This document shows positions 1-8,200 of a stretch of DNA of 51,154 nucleotides, one piece after another. Position 1 is the stretch's first letter. Every line of letters begins with the position of its first letter. The notes under the pieces are model-generated. The model worked only from the letters and a program-made list of their open reading frames with translations. It did no database searches and was not told the DNA's origin. The stretch comes from a virus. The DNA is taken from positions 1-51,154 of IMG/VR virus record IMGVR_UViG_3300044630_004167. One strand, 5' to 3'. The translations under genes were made by a program, and so were the position numbers.

Positions 1-420
1 GATAAAAGCAAGAGGGTAAGCCGATACAAGCAAGGCAGGGCTAGGGGCAGGGCAGGGCAGGGGCAAGGCTGAGGGCTGAGGCTAGGGCAAGGCTGAGGCT
101 AGGGCTGAGGGCTAGGGCTGAGGGCTAGGGCTAGGGGTTAGGGGCTAGGGGCTAGGGCTAGAGGCAGGGGCTAGGGCAAGCAAGGCAGGGGCAGGGCAGG
201 GGCTAGGGCTGAGGCTGAGGGCAGGGGTTACGGCTAGGCAGGGGCAAGGGCAGGGGCTAGGGCTATACGGGCAAGGCAAGACAAGCCGTCTACAAAAAGC
301 CGTCTATAACAGGGGTTAGGCAGGGCTAGGGGCTTAGGCAAGACTAGGCTAGGCAGACTTAGGCAGGGCTAAGGCGATGCGGTGAGGGGTTAGGCAGGGC
401 TAAGGCGATGCGGTGAGGGC
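1..420. repeat. G-rich low-complexity non-coding region
   Basis: No gene is visible here. The plus strand is built from short units such as GGGCTAGGG, GGGCAGGG and GGGCTGAGG, so G is heavily concentrated on one strand and TAG stops are frequent. The run at 134-157 has four G3-G4 tracts separated by 3-nt loops, a classical G-quadruplex pattern. A 30-bp unit is repeated directly at 359-388 and 390-419, and AAGCCGTCTA is repeated at 283-292 and 297-306. The region lies upstream of the structural module. A genome end, packaging site or origin is possible, but nothing in the sequence decides between these. Confidence 0.75.
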
Positions 421-423
421 AAA

Positions 424-454
424 ACTAAACCCCCCTATTGCTAGGGGGGTTAGT
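424..454 (-). terminator. Rho-independent terminator of the Cys-rich gene
   Basis: Read on the minus strand, ACTAACCCCCCTA pairs with TAGGGGGGTTTAGT across a 4-nt loop, with one bulged base. T-rich sequence (TTTAGTTTT) follows. It begins about 14 nt after the stop codon of the minus-strand gene at 468-773, as expected for its transcription terminator. Confidence 0.8.
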
Positions 455-467
455 CAAGGGCTAGGGG

Positions 468-773
468 CTACCTGCTAAACAGTTTAGGTTTACAAGTTAG
501 GCAGTAGCCAGCAACCAGCAACACCTCGACAAACTCATTTACGCAGTGTTCAGCATTTAGGCAGGTGTTAGTTGTAATGTTGCGTGGCAGTGTCTGTGTC
601 TCGATTATCTGTGTCTCGCAAGTTGAGCAAGCAAATTGCTCAGGCTCAGGGTAAGTGTTCCAGATAACACTTGTGGCAAGTGTCTTACAGTTCTTAGTGT
701 CGCAAGTGTAGCCATAAATAGCGTCTAGTTCGCCAGCAAAAAACTTGTTGCTTGTTGTGTTGTTAGTAGTCAT
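468..773 (-). CDS. small Cys-rich, probably zinc-binding protein
   Basis: This is the only convincing minus-strand gene, about 101 residues. I chose the ATG at 773 because GAGAGG lies 7 nt upstream on the minus strand; an in-frame ATG at 800 would add nine residues but has no comparable ribosome binding site. The protein has eight cysteines in four pairs (CDTKNC, CSTC, CLNAEHC, CLTC), a pattern that suggests two zinc-ribbon-like or knuckle-like metal sites. No signal peptide or membrane segment is seen. The gene is divergent from the structural operon, has its own promoter candidate and terminator, and lies next to a LexA-type palindrome. Its function is unknown; a small regulatory or nucleic-acid-binding role is inference only. 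Confidence 0.65.
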   Translation of the reverse strand: MTTNNTTSNKFFAGELDAIYGYTCDTKNCKTLATSVIWNTYPEPEQFACSTCETQIIETQTLPRNITTNTCLNAEHCVNEFVEVLLVAGYCLTCKPKLFSR

Positions 774-823
774 TTTGGAGCCTCTCATTTTTTTGGACAT
801 TAGGCATTTACCTAACTAATAAA

Positions 824-851
824 AGAGTACCAAAAAACAAGGATTACACAA
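824..851 (-). promoter_or_regulatory. candidate promoter of the Cys-rich gene
   Basis: On the minus strand, TTGTGT (846-851) and TACTCT (824-829) are separated by 16 bp, a plausible -35/-10 pair. It would give a leader of about 44 nt before the ATG at 773. This rests on pattern matching only. Confidence 0.35.
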
Positions 852-906
852 GACAAAAACATAACTTTTTTGGTAACTTTTTGATAACAAGTTTCGATCG
901 ATTTTA

Positions 907-922
907 TCGAACATCTGTTCGA
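907..922. promoter_or_regulatory. LexA-type SOS box
   Basis: The sequence TCGAACATCTGTTCGA is a perfect palindrome in its arms (TCGAAC-N4-GTTCGA), the known binding-site consensus of LexA in Actinobacteria and close to that of other Gram-positives. It sits in the divergent region between the Cys-rich gene and the HTH gene. It does not overlap either of the two promoters I can propose, so the controlled promoter is uncertain. Confidence 0.6.
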
Positions 923-935
923 AGCTTGGAAACGA

Positions 936-953
936 TTTTGAACAGTTCGAAAA
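936..953. promoter_or_regulatory. second GAAC/GTTC palindrome
   Basis: TTTTGAAC and GTTCGAAAA face each other across a single base. The half-sites are those of the nearby LexA-type box, but the spacing is 1 instead of 4, so it is not a standard SOS box. It could be an additional operator for LexA or a phage repressor. Confidence 0.3.
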
Positions 954-1038
954 ACACCCGTTGGCAGATCGCAGGCCAAAGTCAAAAAAAGTAAAGGTAT
1001 CATTTTTAAATAAAGTACGTAAACTTAGCACGAAAAGA

Positions 1039-1054
1039 TGATACACTAGATCCA
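1039..1054 (+). promoter_or_regulatory. candidate extended -10 promoter giving a leaderless mRNA
   Basis: TG-A-TACACT resembles an extended -10 element (TG at 1039-1040, hexamer 1042-1047). The ATG of the next gene lies 6 nt downstream, at the position expected for the transcription start. No Shine-Dalgarno sequence precedes this ATG. The layout suggests a leaderless transcript, which is common in Actinobacteria. No good -35 element is seen. Confidence 0.4.
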
Positions 1055-1560
1055 TGACTAGACGTTTAGCAAGAGACTTACCTCTCCCTCAATCCGAAGT
1101 CGACCTCCTCAATAAACTGGACCGACGTCGACTACTTTCCAGAGTGCACCAGCTCTACCACGCTGGATGGACTCTTTCATCCATTGGGAATGCCTTCACG
1201 CCCCCAAAGGGTCGATCGACTGTCAAGGCTTGGGTAGATCAGAACGACACGTTCAACCAGATCGACGTCCCTATTCCAAACCCCGAGCACAAGACCCCCA
1301 AAAACGGCTACCAACGTTTGACCCCCGTTTCCCCCGGAGTTCCTCCAATCACAGCTGAGCAGCTCCGCACCCTAGCCCCCGTTGCCCAACAGTATCGAGC
1401 TCGTACGCCAAGCGGATCTCAACCTGCGATCGCAAACGCCCTTATGAACCAGATCATCCGTGATCTACGTTCCATTGACGTCTCTATTGCCGACATTGCT
1501 CGTGCAGCTGGAGTTACGCACCGTGCCATTTCAAAACGAATTTCTAAGCTAGGATTGTAA
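1054..1560 (+). CDS. actinophage-type double helix-turn-helix protein
   Basis: 168 residues. Two helix-turn-helix-like segments are visible. One is near residues 25-62 (LYHAGWTLSSIGNAF then RSTVKAWV), a resolvase or terminase-small-subunit style HTH. The second is at the C-terminus, residues 137-168 (SIADIARAAGVTHRAISKRI). A Pro-rich linker with VSPGVPPIT joins them. Proteins of this layout occur in actinophages close to the terminase and portal genes and are usually labelled HTH DNA-binding protein. A small-terminase (DNA-recognition) role fits the position directly ahead of the portal, but no terminase large subunit is in this window to confirm it. A transcription regulator is the alternative. 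It is probably translated from a leaderless mRNA. Confidence 0.6.
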   Translation: MTRRLARDLPLPQSEVDLLNKLDRRRLLSRVHQLYHAGWTLSSIGNAFTPPKGRSTVKAWVDQNDTFNQIDVPIPNPEHKTPKNGYQRLTPVSPGVPPITAEQLRTLAPVAQQYRARTPSGSQPAIANALMNQIIRDLRSIDVSIADIARAAGVTHRAISKRISKLGL

Positions 1561-1561
1561 T

Positions 1562-1930
1562 ATGCAAATACTTCACGACGTTTTCCCAGCACACGTTGCT
1601 CTAGTTCCTGCAAACGCTATCGTCGACGTCCACACTTTGACCTCGTATCCAAATCCTATGGGAAGCTACTACATCGGCACCGCCCGAGTTATTATTACCG
1701 ACACTAACATCACCATTGCAGCCGACGATGCTGCAGGACCTCAAATAGTTTTCAACGAACGTTACACGTCCTTTGAAAAATCAACAAGCCCAGAAACGGA
1801 CTCATACGTAATTACTGAATCCGGAAAAATGCTTGCTTACAAAAAAGACAACAACTGTGGCTGTGGCTCACGTCTACGTAGCTGGAATCCATATAAAACC
1901 CTACAATCGAATCGAGATCCAATTGCTTGA
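1562..1930 (+). CDS. small structural-module protein, Cys-containing C-terminus
   Basis: 122 residues, starting 1 nt after the previous stop codon, so probably translationally coupled. The N-terminal 95 residues look beta-rich (PMGSYYIGTARVIITDTNITIA). The C-terminus carries CGCGSRLRSWNPYK, a conserved-looking tail I associate with small actinophage proteins of unknown function encoded near the portal. The end overlaps the next small gene. There is no signal peptide or membrane helix. Function is unknown. Confidence 0.6.
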   Translation: MQILHDVFPAHVALVPANAIVDVHTLTSYPNPMGSYYIGTARVIITDTNITIAADDAAGPQIVFNERYTSFEKSTSPETDSYVITESGKMLAYKKDNNCGCGSRLRSWNPYKTLQSNRDPIA

Positions 1931-2210
1931 TAATCCATACCTTACGTTCATCATTCTTGCCTTAGCAACGTTCAGACTTACTCGGCTAGTTACCACCGAC
2001 GTTATTTTTGACACCCCCAGACAGTGGATTTGGAAAAAGTTTCCGCCATCAACTCCGCTAGGATATTTACTAACTTGCGACTGGTGTTCAAGCATTTGGG
2101 TCGCATCAGTGATCACAATTTCGTATACAATAATACCAACGATAACTTTAATCGGGGCACTGCCTTTTGCCTTGTCTGCGGTTGTCGGGATCTTGGCCGC
2201 ACGTGTTTAA
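1923..2210 (+). CDS. DUF1360-like small membrane protein
   Basis: About 95 residues if translation starts at the TTG at 1923, which overlaps the end of the previous gene; an ATG at 1833 would add 30 residues inside that gene in another frame. The sequence has two hydrophobic segments (LTFIILALATFRL and the C-terminal ITLIGALPFALSAVVGILAA), a FRLTRLVTTD motif and LLTCDWCSSIW. These are features of the DUF1360 family of small phage membrane proteins. Members are common near the portal or terminase genes of actinophages. The biochemical role is not known. Confidence 0.6.
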   Translation: MLDNPYLTFIILALATFRLTRLVTTDVIFDTPRQWIWKKFPPSTPLGYLLTCDWCSSIWVASVITISYTIIPTITLIGALPFALSAVVGILAARV

Positions 2211-2248
2211 CCATAACAACGTTCCGCTACTAATGACAGGAGAAAATT

Positions 2249-4045
2249 TTGGGCATTTTTAATCGTAGCCAGGGTGATTCAACCCCTAGGCAACCACGTC
2301 AAGGCATTCGAGCAACCTCTGCCGGACGACGTCCAACCTCTAACCCAACAGGTCTCCCGTCTAACTCAGTTTTTATCAATCCAAACTACTCTCCTGCTGA
2401 AACAGCACCATACTCTTCTATACGTCCGCTTACTGCAGCTGCAGTTCAGGTCCCTCTTAATGACCGCGGCGAGGCAGAACGTTTCCGTAGCCGTAGAAGC
2501 TCTACATCTTCCAGCTGGCAATCAGACGCTTGGGAATACTACGACGCTATTGGTGAAATTAAATACGCATTTTCTCTTGTTGCGTCTGTTGTTTCTAGAA
2601 TCCGTCTTTATGCAGCCGTTGTTCAGGATCCTGCAGAAGCTCCAACTCCTATACGTCTAGCAGATAACATCCCACTGGACCTAGCTTCTGCTGCAGAACG
2701 TGCTCTCTCACGTCTAGACTCAGCTTATGGAGGCCAAGCAGGTCTTCTTCGCGACTGTGCCCTTAACCTTGCTGTAACTGGCGAATGCTATTTAGTCCAA
2801 TCTCCTGCAAGAGCTGGACACGGAGTCGCAGAAAGCTGGGACATCCGCTCTATAGACGAGCTTAGCGTTGACTCAAAGGGCAACTACCTAATTGCTGGAC
2901 GTCGAGACTACACTCAGGGTAACTCTCCGATGACTTCTACTAACAAAAACGTTCTCAAACTCCCTTCAAACGCTTTCGTTGGACGTATTTGGAGAGCTCA
3001 CCCACGTTTTTCTGACGAAGCTGACTCCAGTTTAAAGGGAATGCTTGATCTTTGTGCTGAATTGCTGCTTTTAAACCGTACTTTCCGTGCTACTGCAAAA
3101 AGCCGCCTCAACGCTGGTGCTCTTTATTTGCCAGACGGCCTCTCTGTAGCCTCTACACCTGACCCAAACTACCCTTACGAGGACGCTGACGGTCTTTATT
3201 CCGAGCCAACCCCTGAAGAACTGCAGGATGAGTTCGAAGATCAGCTAATCGACGCGATGACTACCCCGATTCGTGACGAAGATTCAGCTTCAGCCGTTGT
3301 TCCACTGATTATTCGTGGTCCGGCTGACCTTGGCGACAAAATTAAGCAGTTCAAGTTCGAGCGTAGCTTCGATCCAGCCCTTGCAGAGCGTTCAGACCGC
3401 GTTTTGGACCGTATTTTGCAAGGAATCGACGTCCCTAAGGACGTTGTAACCGGTCTAGCCAACGTAAAGTACTCAAATGCGATGCAAATCGACGAAAGCC
3501 TCTACAAAGCACACATTGAACCTCTAATGTTGCTGATTGCAGACGCTTTTACCGTTGTTTACCTACGTCCTTACCTAATTGCCAACGGATACAACCCTGC
3601 AGACGTTGAAAGAGTCGTAATTTGGTACGATCCATCCGCAGTTGCAACTCGTAACGACCGTGCAATGGACGCAGACTCTGGTTTTGACAAGATGGCGGTC
3701 TCATACGACACTTGGAGACGTGCACACGGCTTCACTGATCAAGATGCACCTGGCCCAACTGAGCTTGGCCTACGTCTTTTGATCGAAAAGGGTGTAATCA
3801 CCCCAGAGTTGACCGAAGCATTGCTTGCTGCGGTAGCACCAGAGGTTATGCAAGCAGCACGAGAGGCCCAACAAGGGGCTAGCGTTGCTCCAGTACCTCC
3901 TGATGTATCACAACTACTTCAAGGCGTCCAGCCAGGTGCAGAAGCCCCTACAGGGGCACCTGAAGCGGCTCCTACCCCACCCGCTCCAGCTGAAGAAGCT
4001 CCACCAATTCAGTTGGCTGAACCGACAACAACCCCTCAACAATAA
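2249..4045 (+). CDS. portal protein
   Basis: 598 residues. The start is the TTG at 2249, preceded by CAGGAG with 6-nt spacing. The sequence has the hallmarks of actinophage portal proteins. A disordered Ser/Pro/Arg-rich N-terminus is followed by WEYYDAIGEIKYAFSLVASVVSRIRLYAA (around residues 94-122, wing region). A central part contains VWRxxPRFSDEADSSLKGML-like helices. A helical stem region follows (ILQGIDVPKDVVTGLANVKYSNAMQIDE, about residues 389-416). The C-terminal 70 residues are Pro/Ala/Glu-rich and disordered. The portal dodecamer forms the DNA entry vertex and nucleates head assembly. It is followed at once by the Dps-like fusion gene. Confidence 0.88.
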   Translation: MGIFNRSQGDSTPRQPRQGIRATSAGRRPTSNPTGLPSNSVFINPNYSPAETAPYSSIRPLTAAAVQVPLNDRGEAERFRSRRSSTSSSWQSDAWEYYDAIGEIKYAFSLVASVVSRIRLYAAVVQDPAEAPTPIRLADNIPLDLASAAERALSRLDSAYGGQAGLLRDCALNLAVTGECYLVQSPARAGHGVAESWDIRSIDELSVDSKGNYLIAGRRDYTQGNSPMTSTNKNVLKLPSNAFVGRIWRAHPRFSDEADSSLKGMLDLCAELLLLNRTFRATAKSRLNAGALYLPDGLSVASTPDPNYPYEDADGLYSEPTPEELQDEFEDQLIDAMTTPIRDEDSASAVVPLIIRGPADLGDKIKQFKFERSFDPALAERSDRVLDRILQGIDVPKDVVTGLANVKYSNAMQIDESLYKAHIEPLMLLIADAFTVVYLRPYLIANGYNPADVERVVIWYDPSAVATRNDRAMDADSGFDKMAVSYDTWRRAHGFTDQDAPGPTELGLRLLIEKGVITPELTEALLAAVAPEVMQAAREAQQGASVAPVPPDVSQLLQGVQPGAEAPTGAPEAAPTPPAPAEEAPPIQLAEPTTTPQQ

Positions 4046-4062
4046 ACTAAGGAAAAAATCAA

Positions 4063-5220
4063 ATGGATATGGTAATTACTCAAGGAGCAGTTCCGGGCAA
4101 GCAAGATCTTGCCCAGGCTCTAGCTGTACTGCTTGCAGATACAGTGACATACAAATTTCTAGCTCAAGGCTATCACTGGAATGTACGTGGAATGAACTTT
4201 GTTCAGTTCCATGACTTCTTCGGAGATATCTATGAAGATCTAGAGTCAGCTATAGATCCGATTGCAGAGAGCATTCGTGCACTCGGATTTGATGCTCCGT
4301 TCTTGCTGTCAGATTTTGCTGCTCTTACATCTGTTGGAGCAACTCCAGTATCAGCTGATCCTGTTGACATGTCTAGATCTTTGTACGAAGCGAACCACTG
4401 CCTTATTGGCTGTACACGTTCAGCATTCGATATTGCCAACGCTTTGAATGAGCAGGGCATCGCTGACCTACTAGCAAGCAGAGACAGCTCTCACACCAAG
4501 TTTGCATGGAAGCTAGGTACCATTTGTGGAATTGACGCAACATCTATGGGTGACTTGGGAAAATTTGAGGCTGAACTACCTTTAACAGCATCGCAAGATG
4601 TGGTAGATCAGCCTGCTAACCCAGTTTATGTTTCAGCAAAAAACACTGATGGTTATCTAAGCAAGAAGTTGACTTTCTCGGCTAACACTGAAAAGCAAAT
4701 CTCTAGCTGGGCCAAAGAACATAACTCGGGTAAAGATTTAGATGACATTGTTTCTGTAGCAACTGTTCGTGCAGTGTATCGCAGAGGTGTTCGTGCTTTC
4801 ACTGCTAGCGGTAAGCCGGACAGCGAACGCGATTCATGGGCGGAAGCTAGAGTACAGGCATTTCTATCTTTGGTAGAGAACAAGAAGCCGTCTAACGTAC
4901 GTTACACACAGGACAACGACTTGCTCCCACTAAATCACCCATTAAGCACTATTGATAAGAATTCAGGTCTCACAGCATCTATTGTTGCTAGCCGAGACCT
5001 GTCTATTGCTATCAAGCCTGAACTGGACTATGACGGTCCAGAAGATGCAATCTACTCCTTAGCTGAATATTCAGGTTTGGGGTATGAAGTAGTTCCAGCA
5101 CTGCGTGCTGTTTGGAAGCGAGCTATCGACGATTACGAGCCTCCTTTTGATAGAGCAGTTCAGTTAGCTACTAAACTGTATCAAAGTAAAGACGCAGACC
5201 TTTTGCCAACTAAGCAGTAA
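4063..5220 (+). CDS. Dps/ferritin-like protein fused to a phage C-terminal module
   Basis: 385 residues, with AAGGA upstream of the ATG. Residues 1-155 match the Dps (DNA protection in starvation) fold. YHWNVRG at 37-43 gives His38, FHDFFGDIYE gives His50, and AIDPIAESIRALG gives Asp65 and Glu69, the same spacing as the Dps ferroxidase ligands. The usual acidic ligand four residues after the second His is Gly54, with Asp55 next to it. Residues about 190-385 are a separate domain (TVRAVYRRGVRAFTASGKP, WAEARVQAFLSL, DLLPLNHPLST with Asp286) that I associate with actinophage structural proteins. A degenerate copy is near the N-terminus of the next gene. Position between portal and giant proteins suggests a virion component that could coat or protect DNA or sequester iron. 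Ferroxidase activity is uncertain. Confidence 0.7.
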   Translation: MDMVITQGAVPGKQDLAQALAVLLADTVTYKFLAQGYHWNVRGMNFVQFHDFFGDIYEDLESAIDPIAESIRALGFDAPFLLSDFAALTSVGATPVSADPVDMSRSLYEANHCLIGCTRSAFDIANALNEQGIADLLASRDSSHTKFAWKLGTICGIDATSMGDLGKFEAELPLTASQDVVDQPANPVYVSAKNTDGYLSKKLTFSANTEKQISSWAKEHNSGKDLDDIVSVATVRAVYRRGVRAFTASGKPDSERDSWAEARVQAFLSLVENKKPSNVRYTQDNDLLPLNHPLSTIDKNSGLTASIVASRDLSIAIKPELDYDGPEDAIYSLAEYSGLGYEVVPALRAVWKRAIDDYEPPFDRAVQLATKLYQSKDADLLPTKQ

Positions 5221-5234
5221 GAAAGATCTCTCAC

Positions 5235-8200
5235 GTGAGTAAGAAAATTAATCTAATTAAGCAGTTTGACGACCACCTAGCAGTGGAGATGCCGGAAGAT
5301 GTTTCCGTATCCGAGCTAATCTTTAATCTAACTTTGGAGCAAAACTCTAAAGTAGACGAGATCCGCAGGGTCACCGAAGAACAATTAGAGACTGTTGCAA
5401 CTAGAGCATTGACTGCTTCAGCATCAGATAATCTTACTGTTGACGTACGCTATTTCAACGTTGTCCGCGAGCTTTCCCACTTCCTTAGTCTGGCTACAGA
5501 AGGTCCACGCCCAAACGGTGAAGACCGCAACACCGATCTACTACCTGAGTACCACCCAAGCTCTACTGCCGAATTGTCACTTGACCCAGCCATGTTCCGT
5601 ATTCGCCGTGGAGAGTGGTATTCAGCAGATCCTCGTATTGAAGATGAAGAGGCTCGCCCGTTAGTTGCAGCTGTATATGGCTCACACCCAATGGACGTTA
5701 AGTTTCAGCACGCTTACACAAGATTACTAGCTCTACCTGCAGGTGCAGTGCCTAGAGATATTATTGTAAGCCCGATGACTGCAAGCCTTTGGGGCAAAGT
5801 AAAAGGCTGGGCTGCAAATGTTTTCAAGGGTAAAAACTCTAGATACTGGCGTTCGCTACGTGCCAGCCAGCAGCTTCGTGATTCAAAGGGTCGCTGGATC
5901 GAGATGGGTGGCGGTGGAAAAGTAAACGTTCGATTCCCTAGAGGAAACGTACGCAGCGTTACAGGTAAAGTTGCTGGGTACTCCACAGAAGCTGGATTCA
6001 TCGACTTTGAAGTAAAAGGCATTCCTGGTCTAAAAGACGGTCTCTATAAGATCCCTGCAGCTGCTTTTGAAGGCGTTGCCGCCATTCTTCCAGCAGAAGC
6101 TGTTAAAGATCTCCCAATACAAAATGCAGTTCCAGACAACGATCTGATTCTAGACATTAAGGATTTAAAACCTACTGAATACCCAGAAGGCTGGGCTCCA
6201 TCTCCTTACACTGTAACTAACCCTGCTTTTGACGCAGAAGAAGTTAACGCAGATGCTCAGTACATGTCTGGTGACGGGTACAACGTTGTATACATCAAGA
6301 ACCCTAAAGCCAGAAGCAGCAACCCAAAGCGTACTCAGGCTTTCATCGATAAAGCCAAAGAGCGTTATGGCGACAAACTTCAAATTATTGGCGATGACGG
6401 CACTGAAAACTTGGATATGTCTAAGCCACTATATTTCTTGTGGGGCTCAAAGCGTAGTAAAGGAGCTACCCCTATTGGTATTGCTCAGGACTGGGCTGGT
6501 GTACAGAAGATTGCTGGAAATGAAGATGATCGTTTTGGTGACAAAGATAACCAAAGCCTTACTCCTGAAGAGCAACCTAGATCCGTTAAGCCAAAGGCTG
6601 AAGTAGGTCCGTCGCCTAAGGAAGAAACCCCTAGTGAAGAGTCTGACGAGACTGAAACATCTAAATACGACGATGGGTCAAATCCTGACGGTACTATGCC
6701 TGCAGGCTGGACTAAAATTGACAACAATACCTACCTATCTAAAAACCGTAGATACAAAGTAACCTACGGATATGGACAAGCTGACACAGAAATTGTTTAT
6801 GACCCGATCAGCGGGGAAGTGTCTTTTTACCCTGTAATGGCCGATAACGTCTACACTCTTACCGAAAGAGACGGCAACGCTGACTTTACTAAGGATGTTC
6901 CAGTACCGTTCTTCAACTGGTTACAAGTGCAAGAGCAAATAAATGCTATTGAAAAACTTGAAGCTCTAGATCCGCTATTCAACTCAAACATAGACAGAGT
7001 TCCACCTCAGGATAGAGAAAAGTATTCTGAATTTGATCCATCAGAAAGATTCGAATACGACTACTTCGGTCCTGATTCTAAGGTCATTACAAGAGCTAGT
7101 GCAATCGTTGCGGAATTTTTAGAGAGAGCTTTTCCAGGATCCTTTAAAGACGAGAAGTTTAACGAAAACGGTTTTTGGACTTCTAGACTAAAAACAGGAA
7201 CTTCAGCTAAAATATTTGATGCTCAGGATGGACTACAGACAGTTCAGATTTCCGAAGAAGGCGTTGGGATAATTAAGAGTATTCCAGTATATCCTGGCGA
7301 AGATCCAAACACTATTTTAAACGAGGCTCTTAGAGAGTACTTAGTCTTACCTGACGAGCTAGCCAACTTTAACCTAATGAACTCTTTTAAAGATTTTGAC
7401 ATTACCAATGGGAGAAATGCAAAAAAGATTCTAGACGGTATCCAGTCGACCATATACGAAATGTATATGGCAAAAGAAGCCGGCAGCGATAACAGAATTG
7501 AAGACGATCTATACGATCTAGGTAAGTTAGCTAAAGGACTAAAAAGCTTTATCTCAGATAAAGAAGCTAGAGACACAGACCTAGGCCCATCTCCTAAGGA
7601 AGAAGATGGCCGTGCCAACCCTAGAAATGCAGACGACATTCCAAACGAAAGGCAGATTGGACGTCTAGTTGCAATCTTAAACTCTCGTTTTATGGCAGAC
7701 AACCCTGAGATAGTTACTAAGGTTCGTGAAATTAAAAAGAACCCAGAAAACCACACAGTTAGAGAAGTTAACGAACTTGCATATCAGATCGAAAAAAACT
7801 TTAGAGAGCTCAGTAAATCAGAAAAAGAGCTAGCTACTTGGATTCAAAAAGATGCTCTAAATTGGGCACTAGACAATAAAAAGTGGCCTGAAGGTTTAGA
7901 AGAAGAATACAGAAAAAAGATCCAAGACAACACTCTAACTAGAGATGAAGCTTCCACAGCGTTTGATATTTCTAGAGCTGCACCTTTCAAGCCTAGAGTT
8001 GCACCTCCATTAACTGAAAAAGAAATAGCAGATATGGAAGAGGCAAGAGCTGCTGCTCAGACTGTAAACGGTAAGCCTGACTACTGGCTAGCTGATCAGC
8101 CTACAGAAAAGCCTAAGTATCTATCTACCAAGCTAGGTCCCGGAGAGTTTCCTCCTAGCGACGGTCAGCTAGTTGGAATCGAAAGATTCCTAGAAGACCG

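Noticed and set aside
134-157. Telomere-like GGGGTTA/GGGGCTA repeats taken as a linear replicon telomere
   Set aside because: The repeats are irregular and mixed with other G-rich units, and the sequence continues on both sides. Hairpin or protein-capped ends cannot be judged from this window.
816-1055. Minus-strand open frames of 63 and 79 residues in the 801-1053 region
   Set aside because: They read through the LexA-type palindrome and the promoter region, have no ribosome binding site, and their composition (Phe/Ser/Cys-rich) looks like translated AT-rich control sequence.
3885-4214. Plus-strand open frame of 109 residues over the end of the portal gene and start of the Dps-like gene
   Set aside because: It is a shadow in another frame of two well-supported genes, without its own ribosome binding site.
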